From an uncultured Oscillospiraceae bacterium (GTDB lineage Bacteria > Bacillota > Clostridia > Oscillospirales > Ruminococcaceae): a stretch of 64,000 nucleotides of DNA. The position numbers and the translations under genes were made by a program. The stretch is from assembly GCA_910589145.1 (NCBI GenBank), contig CAJUSD010000006.1, forward strand, positions 1 to 64,000, in the 5' to 3' direction. Numbering within the stretch: position 1 is the first letter of the stretch; every line of letters begins with the position of its first letter. Shown in pieces: positions 1 to 8,256 of this stretch. Under the pieces are notes generated by a model. It had not been told where the DNA came from, did not search any database, and worked only from the letters and a program-made list of their open reading frames with translations.

Positions 1-1
1 A

Positions 2-673
2 TTGGCCGCCCCCCTTCTATACATGGTCAAGCCCGGTTTTGCCGATAAAATTCGAAATTTTGTTCGGAAAGGCGGAACCTTTTTGACAACGGTTTTCAGC
101 GGGATTGTAGATGAAAACGACCGTGTAACGTTAGGCGGATATCCGGGGGAGCTGTCCGATATTTTAGGAATCTGGGTGGAGGAAACGGATGCTTTGCGGC
201 CAGAACAATCTAACCGCCTGGAGGGATTGGGAGGGGCAATTCAAGGGAGTTTTTCCTGTGGTTTGCTGTGCGATGTGGTTCATCTCACTGCGCCGGATAC
301 AAAAGCCCTTTGTATTTATGGGGAGGATTATTATAAGGGAAGTCCCTGTGTAACATGTCGCCCTTATGGAAATGGATACGCTTATTATATCGCTACAGAC
401 CCGGAACCCCGTTTTATTGATGAATTGATTGGGCTTTTAATGTCGGAATGTGGTCTTTCACCTGCTCTGGATGTTCCGGATGGGATTGAAACGGCTGTCC
501 GGGAAAATGAAAATGGCCGGTTCCTTTATATTCTTTCCTTTCGGAAGGAAGATATGGCTGTTGAGCTTTCACAAACGGGAAAACGTTTTCGTAATATTGT
601 AACCGGAGAGGCCGTTGAAAATAAATTGCTAATAAAACCATATGACTGCTATATTTTAAAAGAGGAAATATAA
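2..673 (+). CDS. GH42 beta-galactosidase, C-terminal part (cut by window edge)
   Basis: Only the last 223 codons are inside the window; the gene enters from the left edge and ends at a TAA. The visible protein resembles the C-terminal half of clostridial GH42 beta-galactosidases: a trimerisation domain with GGTFLTTVFSGIVDEND and LGGYPGELSDILGIWVEE (about residues 24-60), then the small beta-rich C-terminal domain (ETAVRENENGRFLYILSF). In the family this end stabilises the trimer and lines the active site, while the two catalytic glutamates lie upstream and cannot be checked here. The enzyme would hydrolyse terminal beta-D-galactosides, probably in the cytoplasm since the family usually lacks a signal peptide. 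A hairpin terminator follows at once. The family call rests on sequence resemblance only. Confidence 0.85.
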   Translation: MAAPLLYMVKPGFADKIRNFVRKGGTFLTTVFSGIVDENDRVTLGGYPGELSDILGIWVEETDALRPEQSNRLEGLGGAIQGSFSCGLLCDVVHLTAPDTKALCIYGEDYYKGSPCVTCRPYGNGYAYYIATDPEPRFIDELIGLLMSECGLSPALDVPDGIETAVRENENGRFLYILSFRKEDMAVELSQTGKRFRNIVTGEAVENKLLIKPYDCYILKEEI

Positions 674-679
674 AAAAAG

Positions 680-737
680 ATGCGGGCGCAACCTTAGGCG
701 GTTCTTGATTTAGGTTGTACCCGCATATCTGTTTTTC
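680..737 (+). terminator. Rho-independent terminator after the GH42 gene
   Basis: Arms 680-694 (ATGCGGGCGCAACCT) and 712-726 (AGGTTGTACCCGCAT) pair over 15 bp with one G-T or mismatch position, and T-rich sequence follows at 730-737. It lies 6 bases after the stop codon. Confidence 0.8.
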
Positions 738-769
738 CTAAGCTTTTACCTAAAAAACACATTTTCCTC

Positions 770-798
770 TTGCAAAATCAGTAAATATCTTCTAAAAT
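770..798 (+). promoter_or_regulatory. Sigma-A type promoter for pepF
   Basis: TTGCAA at 770-775 and TAAAAT at 793-798 are separated by 17 bases. The pepF start codon lies about 40 bases downstream. Confidence 0.5.
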
Positions 799-837
799 AA
801 AAACTGAAGCCAACCATAAAGGAAGGAGCAAATAAAA

Positions 838-2625
838 ATGCCAACTGAAAAAAAGTTAGATATGTCCACCCGTTGGAATCTTCGTGAAATGTTTGCCACC
901 GATGACGACTGGCGGAAAACTTTATCAGAAACTATGTCCATGGTGGACATTCTGGCTGCTCGAAAAGGAAAACTCGCGGAATCTGCCGCTGCTTTATGGG
1001 AAACCGCCCAGCAGTACGAAGCGATTCAAAAAAATCTGGAAGCCTTATTTGTCTTTGCCCACTCTAATTTTGACCAGAATATGTCAGATAGTACTGCAAA
1101 AGCCTTGTTTGAATCTGCTTCTAACTCTGCAACGCAAATAGGGGAAAAGCTGTCGTTTATGGCGCCTGAATTGATGGCGCATACTATGGAAGAATTCCAG
1201 ACTTTCTGCCAGGAAAAACCGGAACTGAAGCTGTATGAATTCTTTGCAAAAGATTTCTTTGCCCAAAAAGAGCATATCCTGTCCGCAGAAATGGAAAACC
1301 TAATGGTTCGGATGGGAGACCTTGGCGGTTCTTTCCAGAAAATTTTTAATGACCTTGCTGTAAACGATATAGAATTCCCGGAGCTGACCTCCCCGGAAGG
1401 CGAGAAAGTTAAGGTCTGCGAAGCTGAATATGGCCGTGCTTTGACCAGTACCGATGCAGGTTATCGCAATGCGTTTTATAATGCCCTCCTGGGTGGATAT
1501 GGGAAACATATCAATACGATTGCTTCCACCTACTATGGCTCAGTAAAGCACGATGTTTTTAATGCAAAAAGCCATCATTATTCCAGTGCGCGCAACCGCG
1601 CCATGACTGTAAACCATATTCCCGAACCAGTTTATGACAATCTTGTATCGACAGTGCGCGAAAATACAGAGCCCCTTCATAGGTATATCACCCTACGCAA
1701 AAAAGCTCTGGGGTTGGAAACCTACCATTTTTCGGATATGATGGTTTCCTTGGTGAAAGATGTTGATCGGAAATATTCCTATGAAGAAGCCTGCGATTTG
1801 GTGCTGAAGGCCGCCGCAGTTCTTGGGGAAGATTATACTGCCCTTTTAAAACAGGCAATGGATAACCGCTGGATTGACGTTTATCCTGCTCCCAATAAGC
1901 GTTCCGGCGCTTACAGTACAGGCGCTTACCGCCCCCACCATCCCTATGTACTGCTGAACTTTAACGGAACTCTGGATAGCGTATTTACCTTAGCCCACGA
2001 ATTGGGGCACTCCCTCCACTCCTTTTTCAGCAACCAGGAACAGCCTTTTATTTACGCCGACTATACCATTTTCTGTGCAGAAGTGGCCTCTACGCTGAAT
2101 GAGGAACTGCTTTCCCGCTATCTGTATGATCGTTCCCAATCTAATGAAGAAAAAGCCATGCTCCTTTGCAAGAAACTGGATGATATCCGCGGTACTTTTT
2201 ACCGCCAGACAATGTTCGCTGACTTTGAACTTCAAACCCATCAGATGGTTGAAAAGGGTCTGCCCCTCCTACCTGACGGATTATGTGAATTGCATAAGAA
2301 TCTAAATGAGCTATACTATGGCCCGGATCTGGAGGTCGATTCGTTCCTCTCCTATGAATGGGCAAGGATTCCACATTTTTACCGTGCATTTTATGTTTAT
2401 CAATATGCTACGGGTATTTCTGCGGCGCTGGGGATTGCAAAGCGCATCTTCAGCCTGGGTGATGAAGCCGTGAAGGATTATAGGAAATTTTTGACTACTG
2501 GAGGCAGCAACCATTCCATTGAGCTGCTGAAAATTGCTGGAGTTGATATGGCTTCACCCCAGCCTGTATTGGATACAGTGAAAATATTCCAGGATACACT
2601 GGCAGAATTGGAAAAACTTCTATAA
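838..2625 (+). CDS. pepF: Oligoendopeptidase F (M3B zinc metallopeptidase)
   Basis: This 595-residue protein has the length and layout of oligoendopeptidase F, a cytoplasmic peptidase that cuts short peptides. The zinc motif is visible as HELGH at residues 387-391 (two His ligands and the catalytic Glu388), and the third ligand is Glu415 in CAEVAST. An N-terminal helical region (about residues 1-110) and the conserved C-terminal GGS(N)H-like stretch fit the M3 family. The ATG is preceded by GGAAGGA at 821-827, a good Shine-Dalgarno, and by its own promoter, so it is probably a single-gene unit between two terminators. Family knowledge suggests a role in peptide nutrition and turnover; no specific substrate can be inferred here. 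Confidence 0.95.
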   Translation: MPTEKKLDMSTRWNLREMFATDDDWRKTLSETMSMVDILAARKGKLAESAAALWETAQQYEAIQKNLEALFVFAHSNFDQNMSDSTAKALFESASNSATQIGEKLSFMAPELMAHTMEEFQTFCQEKPELKLYEFFAKDFFAQKEHILSAEMENLMVRMGDLGGSFQKIFNDLAVNDIEFPELTSPEGEKVKVCEAEYGRALTSTDAGYRNAFYNALLGGYGKHINTIASTYYGSVKHDVFNAKSHHYSSARNRAMTVNHIPEPVYDNLVSTVRENTEPLHRYITLRKKALGLETYHFSDMMVSLVKDVDRKYSYEEACDLVLKAAAVLGEDYTALLKQAMDNRWIDVYPAPNKRSGAYSTGAYRPHHPYVLLNFNGTLDSVFTLAHELGHSLHSFFSNQEQPFIYADYTIFCAEVASTLNEELLSRYLYDRSQSNEEKAMLLCKKLDDIRGTFYRQTMFADFELQTHQMVEKGLPLLPDGLCELHKNLNELYYGPDLEVDSFLSYEWARIPHFYRAFYVYQYATGISAALGIAKRIFSLGDEAVKDYRKFLTTGGSNHSIELLKIAGVDMASPQPVLDTVKIFQDTLAELEKLL

Positions 2626-2726
2626 TATAGTATAGTATGAGTTTGTTCAGACAGGGTTTGAAATCAATTTAGGCTGTATTCGCTGACAGACTTTTTCTCG
2701 AACTCACATTATGCTTAAACCATAGG

Positions 2727-2755
2727 GCTCCCTGTCTGTCCCACAGCCAGGGAGC
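2727..2755 (+). terminator. Possible terminator hairpin after pepF
   Basis: GCTCCCTG at 2727-2734 pairs with CAGGGAGC at 2748-2755. Only a weak pyrimidine stretch follows, so termination is uncertain; the right arm could instead serve as a ribosome site for a TTG at 2765. Confidence 0.35.
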
Positions 2756-2812
2756 TTCCATCCATTGAAGGCAGCAAATATCACTTTTATTCAGAAAGGC
2801 AGGGATGCTCAT

Positions 2813-4867
2813 TTGCGGCAAAAGCAGAAAATTTTGATTGTAGATGATTCCGAAATGAACCGTTCTATTCTGGCGGATATGCTCGGAGAGGAATTCGAGA
2901 TCATTGAAGCAGAAAACGGTGTACAGGCTGTAGCGATTTTGCAGAAACAGAGGACGGAACTCTCTTTGGTTCTGCTTGACATTATAATGCCGGAAATGGA
3001 TGGTTTTGGAGTACTTTCCGTTATGAACACATATCATTGGATTGAGGAGATCCCTGTTATAATCATTTCATCTGAAACCAGGTCGTCCAATACCGAACAG
3101 GCTTTTGAAATGGGCGTTACTGATTTTATCAGCCGTCCGTTTGACACTTTAATTGTCCACCGGCGCGTAGTCAATACTATTTTGCTTTATGCAAAACAGA
3201 AAAAATTAATTGGTATGGTAACTGACCAGATTTATGAAAAGGAACAACGCAGCAGCCTAATGATTGATATCCTCAGCCAGATTGTAGAGTTCCGCAATGG
3301 GGAAAGCGGTGCTCATGTTCATCATGTTCATCTGCTGACTGAGATGATTCTTAAAGAACTTATGAAGATGACAGACCGTTATAAACTTTCCCGATCAGAT
3401 ATTTCGTTGATTACAACAGCTTCCTCGCTGCATGATATTGGAAAAATTGCAATTAATGAAGCAATCCTCAATAAACCTGGACGTTTGACCGCAGAAGAAT
3501 TCGAGATCATGAAAACCCATTCAACCATTGGGGCTGATATGTTGAAAGAACTGCCTATTCATCAAAGTGAACCATTGGTCAGAACTGCTATTGAAATCTG
3601 CCGCTGGCATCACGAACGGTATGATGGCCGGGGTTATCCTGATGGGCTGAAAGGGGATGAAATCCCTATCTCCGCTCAAATTGTGGCGCTGGCTGATGTT
3701 TATGACGCCCTTACCAGTGACCGGGTTTATAAAAAGGCAATCCCCCATGAGGAAGCGGTTCAAATGATTCTGGATGGGCAGTGCGGCGTTTTTAACCCGC
3801 TGTTGATGCAATGCCTGGAAAACATCTCTGAAACACTCAAACGGGAATTGAAAAACGATACCCCGGAACGGGAAAACCAGCGAAAAATGCGCAGTGTTGT
3901 AGACGAAATAGTACGCCATGAGGAATTGGCGGCATCAGAACGCACCCTCTATTTACTTGAACATGAACGAATGAAATATAGGTTTTTCGCCCAAATGACC
4001 CAGGAAATCCATTTTGAATATACCTTGTCCCCTTTAATGGCTACCATCACCCCCTGGGGTGCTGAACAACTGGGTCTAGACGAATTGATTATGAATCCTC
4101 TTGAAGATAAAAGAGTTCGAAATCTGCTTGAGGATAAGGATAGGGAATCTATAAGCAAAATCCTGCATGAAACTACCCCGGATAAGCCTGTCATGACTTA
4201 TACCTGTAAATTAAACTATAATGGATTATGGCGGTGGTCTAATATTATTGCCCAGTCGACCTGGTCGTCAGACGATCCGCCTAAGTACACAGGTCTGCTT
4301 GGGAAAATAATTGACGTTCATGATTCCAAGATAAGGCTGGCCAACCTTGAACGGATGGCCTATCACGATATGCTTACCGGCCTTCTGAACCATGCATGTG
4401 CGAAAAAGGAAGTCGTCAAGCGGATGGAAGCCAATCCTAACTGCAAGTTTGCACTGGTTATTTTTGATGTAGACTATTTCAGAGAATTCAATAATACTTA
4501 TGGCCATGCTTTTGGTGACAAAATTTTGGTACATGTTGCAGAAAAGCTTCGCCAGAAGATTCGTAAGGAGGACATTATATCCCGGATAGGCGGGGATGAA
4601 TTTTTGATCTTTTTTGAATATCAGAACAGTCCTGAACCTATTATCAAACGTATTTTCTCTTTTCTTTCTGGGAAATATGGCAATCTTGACATTTCCTTCA
4701 GTATGGGGGCTGCAGAGACTTCCCTTCTCGGTACTGATTATGATACGCTCTTTCATGCGGCGGATCAGGCCCTTTATAATATAAAGCGAAACGGAAGGGG
4801 CGGCTACTGTTTCTATGACAGCTCTATGCAGGAAGTGCTTTCCCAAATTTCACCAATCGAAAGTTGA
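2813..4867 (+). CDS. Response regulator with HD-GYP and GGDEF domains (cyclic-di-GMP signalling)
   Basis: The protein starts directly with a receiver domain (residues 1-125): acidic pair Asp11-Asp12 and phosphoacceptor Asp56 in VLLDIIMP. An HD-GYP phosphodiesterase domain follows (about 165-350) with HDIGK, the WHHERYDGRGYPDG block and ALADVYDAL. A region resembling a PAS fold (about 400-525) leads to a GGDEF domain with an intact RIGGDEF near residue 600, which in the family makes cyclic-di-GMP. HD-GYP degrades the same molecule, so both activities appear present in one polypeptide. The TTG at 2813 has AGGCAGGG upstream and puts the receiver at the N-terminus; a TTG at 2765 would add 16 residues. 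It is followed by a chemoreceptor, which suggests motility or surface control (inference). Confidence 0.88.
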   Translation: MRQKQKILIVDDSEMNRSILADMLGEEFEIIEAENGVQAVAILQKQRTELSLVLLDIIMPEMDGFGVLSVMNTYHWIEEIPVIIISSETRSSNTEQAFEMGVTDFISRPFDTLIVHRRVVNTILLYAKQKKLIGMVTDQIYEKEQRSSLMIDILSQIVEFRNGESGAHVHHVHLLTEMILKELMKMTDRYKLSRSDISLITTASSLHDIGKIAINEAILNKPGRLTAEEFEIMKTHSTIGADMLKELPIHQSEPLVRTAIEICRWHHERYDGRGYPDGLKGDEIPISAQIVALADVYDALTSDRVYKKAIPHEEAVQMILDGQCGVFNPLLMQCLENISETLKRELKNDTPERENQRKMRSVVDEIVRHEELAASERTLYLLEHERMKYRFFAQMTQEIHFEYTLSPLMATITPWGAEQLGLDELIMNPLEDKRVRNLLEDKDRESISKILHETTPDKPVMTYTCKLNYNGLWRWSNIIAQSTWSSDDPPKYTGLLGKIIDVHDSKIRLANLERMAYHDMLTGLLNHACAKKEVVKRMEANPNCKFALVIFDVDYFREFNNTYGHAFGDKILVHVAEKLRQKIRKEDIISRIGGDEFLIFFEYQNSPEPIIKRIFSFLSGKYGNLDISFSMGAAETSLLGTDYDTLFHAADQALYNIKRNGRGGYCFYDSSMQEVLSQISPIES

Positions 4868-4892
4868 TGCAAAAAGTTCTATAAAACCATAC

Positions 4893-4921
4893 TTGAGTAA
4901 TTGAATGGGCTATGCTATAAT
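4893..4921 (+). promoter_or_regulatory. Sigma-A type promoter for the chemoreceptor gene
   Basis: TTGAGT at 4893-4898 and TATAAT at 4916-4921 are 17 bases apart. The leader to the ATG at 5047 would be about 120 bases; I see no riboswitch consensus in it. Confidence 0.55.
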
Positions 4922-5046
4922 AATGGTAATCGCATTTGTTTTCTTTATCCAATACAGCAAATACTTTTTTAAGGCAGTAAAAAGGCGTACCGGCAATATC
5001 CAAAAACTGTTGTTTGACAAATGATACCAGATAAGGGGATAGTAGC

Positions 5047-6843
5047 ATGAAGAAAAAAGGCCAATCAATCCGGCGGCAAATTATGTGGGGTTATGTTCGT
5101 ATTATTACGATGATGCTCCTGTTAGTTGCATTGTCACTGGTTTCTCTGCTGAGTATTAGCCGAAGTTACCAAATCGTTTCCAGCAATCGAAATAATCAAA
5201 CAAGTACTTACTCTGCATTGGTAAAGCATCATGAATGGCTGGAACAATTTAATGAGAGCATTCAGTATGGTGAAGCTTTTAAAGGCAGTTTAAATCCTAA
5301 TACTTGTCTGTTGGGGACATGGATTTCAAGTTTAACGGACGAAGATCTTTCGGACCAGGTAATTTCCAGTACGTTAAACAATATTAAATCCCCTCATGAA
5401 AAGATGCACACACTGGCGTCAGAGATTCTGCAAATTGAGGATAAAGAAACAGCACATCAACGATATATCAATGAAATCAAGCCTCTTGTAAATCAGGTAA
5501 TTTCCGGGCTGGATCAGATTTCGTCCCGTTATCAGAGCGTTGCTGATGTGAACTCCAAAAAAATGGAAAGCACAATCCTTTCGCTGATTATTATTAGTAT
5601 CGTTGGCGCCCTTCTTGCTCTGCTTAGTGCGGCGTTCTATGGCAACCGTTCAGCAAAGCAGATTTCTAATCCAATTGTTGCAGTAGCCGAATGGTCAAAC
5701 AAGCTTTCTCAGGGTGCAGATTCCATTAAGGTTGACCAGGCGTTGCTGGAAGGCAATCAGGATAATGAAATTGGCGCAATGATCCATTCATTTGAGCGGA
5801 TGGTTGACAGTATTCACGAAAATGTTTCAGTGGTTCAAAGGCTTGCCCAAGGGGATATGACCGTGTTTGTCAATATCCGTTCCCAGGATGATGTACTGGG
5901 AAGAAGCCTGTATCATCTTGTACAGTCTAACGACTTTATGTTTGCAAAAATCATAAAGATAGCAATGTCCGTTGCGGAAAGTTCTCACCATATTGCAAAT
6001 GCAAGCCAGATGTTATCAGATACCGCTGTACAACAGGCCGCTGCTGTACAGGAACTTACAGATTCCACCAAGGAAACCCAATCCCTTGTAGATAAAAATG
6101 CTGAGGAAGTCATTCATGCAAATGAACTTTCCCGGTCAATCCGGCAGGATGTTCAGAACAGCAATGAAAAAATGGGGATGCTGGTTGAATCGGTGAAGGA
6201 GATTAACGATTCCTCCCTCAAGATTTCTAATGTTATTAAGTTAATCGACGATATTGCCTTCCAGACAAACATCCTGGCTCTCAATGCTGCGGTAGAGGCA
6301 GCCCGTGCCGGAGAAGCCGGAAAGGGCTTCGCGGTTGTGGCAGATGAAGTGCGTACCCTTGCCCTTAGAAGCTCTGAAGCCGCTGATGAAAGCAAGGCCC
6401 TGATCGAAGCCACCATTCGCGCCACTACTGAGGGAAGCAAAATTAGTACTGAGACATTTGATACCTTCCAACGTATTGTAGAAGATCTTGATAAGATCAC
6501 TGAAGTAGTTTCCAATATTTCAGAATCTTCGGATAAACAAAAGCTTGCAATTGAACGTATGCACTCTGAAGTTGGACTGATTAACAATTCCATTACCAGT
6601 AATGCATCAGTCAGCGAAGAAGCTGCGGCAGCCAGCCATGAGATGCGCGATAATGCAAAGCTTTTGGAAGAAGAAATGCACCAGTTCAATTTGCGCCAGC
6701 GTAAGATAGGCCAGGCGTATATTCCACCTGAGAAGCAGAATGATAAAGTCTTTATCCGCCAGGCAAATGAGAATTATGATATCTATCAGAAAACATTTCA
6801 GACTTCTGGTGCAGTTCCTGAAGGAGCCGGAAAATATCAATAA
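5047..6843 (+). CDS. Methyl-accepting chemotaxis protein with an extracellular CZB-like sensor
   Basis: This 598-residue transmembrane receptor has TM1 at about residues 14-38, an extracellular domain to about 172, TM2 at about 176-197, a HAMP domain to about 260 and a long cytoplasmic coiled-coil signalling domain. The tip motif is clear: DIAFQTNILALNAAVEAARA followed by GEAGKGFAVVADEVRTLA, the CheA/CheW contact site. The extracellular part contains HHEW (61-64), CLLGTW (87-92) and SPHEKMH (115-121), the 3-His/1-Cys pattern of chemoreceptor zinc-binding (CZB) domains, here placed outside the cell. It would report a ligand or redox/metal cue to the flagellar system; no other chemotaxis genes are in the window. 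RBS is weak-moderate (AAGGGGATAGTAGC). Confidence 0.92.
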   Translation: MKKKGQSIRRQIMWGYVRIITMMLLLVALSLVSLLSISRSYQIVSSNRNNQTSTYSALVKHHEWLEQFNESIQYGEAFKGSLNPNTCLLGTWISSLTDEDLSDQVISSTLNNIKSPHEKMHTLASEILQIEDKETAHQRYINEIKPLVNQVISGLDQISSRYQSVADVNSKKMESTILSLIIISIVGALLALLSAAFYGNRSAKQISNPIVAVAEWSNKLSQGADSIKVDQALLEGNQDNEIGAMIHSFERMVDSIHENVSVVQRLAQGDMTVFVNIRSQDDVLGRSLYHLVQSNDFMFAKIIKIAMSVAESSHHIANASQMLSDTAVQQAAAVQELTDSTKETQSLVDKNAEEVIHANELSRSIRQDVQNSNEKMGMLVESVKEINDSSLKISNVIKLIDDIAFQTNILALNAAVEAARAGEAGKGFAVVADEVRTLALRSSEAADESKALIEATIRATTEGSKISTETFDTFQRIVEDLDKITEVVSNISESSDKQKLAIERMHSEVGLINNSITSNASVSEEAAAASHEMRDNAKLLEEEMHQFNLRQRKIGQAYIPPEKQNDKVFIRQANENYDIYQKTFQTSGAVPEGAGKYQ

Positions 6844-6847
6844 AAAT

Positions 6848-6878
6848 AATGGCCTGTCAGAGATTCTGGCAGGCCATT
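6848..6878. terminator. Bidirectional terminator between converging chemoreceptor and tatD genes
   Basis: Arms 6848-6861 (AATGGCCTGTCAGA) and 6865-6878 (TCTGGCAGGCCATT) form a 14-bp stem with one wobble. The T-rich side is on the minus strand, which suits tatD best. Confidence 0.7.
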
Positions 6879-6913
6879 CTAATATACACATTAAAAGAGC
6901 TGGCTGTATCTAT

Positions 6914-7711
6914 TCACTCACATAAACCGTTCCCGATTTCAAATAAACGCCGGCCGTTCTCATTGGCGATATCCAGCATTTGTTGAACAGAAACCCCTTT
7001 TATTCGCGCCATTACCTCTGCATGGCAGGGAATCAAAGAAGAATCACACCTCTGCCCCCGGAAAGGAACAGGTGCCATATAAGGGCAATCCGTTTCCAAT
7101 AACAGCCGGTCTATGGGAACCACCTCCACAGCTTCTAAAGCCCTGCGGGCGTTGGAAAAGGTCAAAACCCCTGTAAATCCAAGATACATTCCCCTTTTTA
7201 CCAGTTCCAGGGCCATTTCCTTTGATCCGGAAAAACAATGGAATACCCCTTTGGGGCGGTACTTGATTATAAGGTCTAACGAATCTTTATGGGCATCCCG
7301 GTCATGGATGATTACAGGAAGGTTCAATTCATTGGCAAGGGCAAGCTGTTCTTCAAAGCGGGCTTTCTGCAATTCCTTGGGATAATCCAAATAATGATAG
7401 TCAAGCCCTATCTCCCCTATTGCTTTCACCTTTTTTTCTCCTGCAAGGGAAGCAAGGATTTCCAAATATCCCTCCTCTTTCGAAACCGTTCCTGCATCCT
7501 GCGGATGAATCCCTACAGCACAATAAAAATAAGGGTATTTCCGTGTAAATTCTAATCCCTGTCGGCTGCTTGGAAGATTGCATCCAGCTTCCATCACCAA
7601 GGACACTCCCTTTTCTGGAAGGGATGCAAGAAGTTCTTCCCGATCATTATCATAACGGTTATCTCCATAATGAGCATGGGTATCAAATATATTCATATAA
7701 TCCATTTTCAT
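6914..7711 (-). CDS. tatD: TatD family metal-dependent deoxyribonuclease
   Basis: The protein (about 263-265 residues) is a TatD/YabD-type TIM-barrel hydrolase. Visible metal-site motifs include FDTHAHYGD near the N-terminus, GEIGLDYHY, VIIHDRDA, HCFSGS and LLLETDCPYMAP, in the family order. TatD proteins are cytoplasmic 3'-5' exonucleases acting on single-stranded DNA and RNA and are linked to repair. AAGGAG is only 2 bases before the first ATG (7711) but 8 bases before the third codon, also ATG (7705), so the real start is probably 7705. In many Firmicutes tatD sits next to rsmA; here rsmA is 16 kb away. It stands alone, converging with the chemoreceptor gene. Confidence 0.93.
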   Translation of the reverse strand: MKMDYMNIFDTHAHYGDNRYDNDREELLASLPEKGVSLVMEAGCNLPSSRQGLEFTRKYPYFYCAVGIHPQDAGTVSKEEGYLEILASLAGEKKVKAIGEIGLDYHYLDYPKELQKARFEEQLALANELNLPVIIHDRDAHKDSLDLIIKYRPKGVFHCFSGSKEMALELVKRGMYLGFTGVLTFSNARRALEAVEVVPIDRLLLETDCPYMAPVPFRGQRCDSSLIPCHAEVMARIKGVSVQQMLDIANENGRRLFEIGNGLCE

Positions 7712-7816
7712 TTCTCCTTGTTACTGTCTGAAATATCTATTATGGGACGATAGGTGATGGATTGTTTATTTAATGCATTTTGACGGCATTCATCTTTGGT
7801 TTATACCCGATGTCCG

Positions 7817-8166
7817 CAGGGAAATCAATTTTATGGAGATTTTGAGGTTGATGTTGAAAAACACCCCACCGGGGGGTTTTTCAGGGAAGACGGAGAAAAA
7901 GGAGAGGTTCTTCTTTCTTTTTCTATCGCAAAAAGAAAGAAGAAAAGAAAAATGCTCTTTCTGGAAGGAGTTTTGCGTCTTGCGGGTTCAGTTCAGCAAA
8001 GCTGAACTGGCGACCAAAGGGCGCCGCCCTTTGGAAACCACCTGTCACTTTCGAGAAAGCGGCCAAAGCTTTTGATACGGGGTTGGTTTATGACTGACTT
8101 GGCTTTATGCACGCGCCAGGGGTTTTCCTGTTTTTTTTGCAATGATTTTGTTTATTGATTTCTGTG
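7817..8166 (+). repeat. Dispersed intergenic repeat, subtype A, copy 1
   Basis: About 350 bp match 49676-50047 in the same orientation, from CAGGGAAATCAATTTT to TTGATTTCTGTG. Shared parts include a terminator-like hairpin (AAACACCCCACCGGGG...TTTTT), a GGAGTTT-GCGTCTTGCGGG block, the palindrome GTTCAG/CTGAAC (7991-8007) and GAGAAAGCGGCCAAAGCTTTT. Between them sits a copy-specific hairpin, CCAAAGGGCG/CGCCCTTTGG at 8013-8033. Together with the tatD upstream region it fills the 545-bp gap 7712-8256; open frames here are low-complexity and not believable as genes. Confidence 0.85.
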
Positions 8167-8256
8167 CGAAGTCCGACGCATTTATTTACAACTTTCTTTC
8201 TATATGCTATCATAATAATTGACGTACATACAATTCCGCTCAAAGGAGGGAAATTT

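Noticed and set aside
4922..5046. Possible cyclic-di-GMP riboswitch before the chemoreceptor gene
   Set aside because: Looked for because of the cyclic-di-GMP protein next door; the conserved GEMM core could not be found.
7773..8075. Frames inside the subtype A repeat
   Set aside because: Not conserved in frame in the second copy (49692-49937 differs), no known domain.
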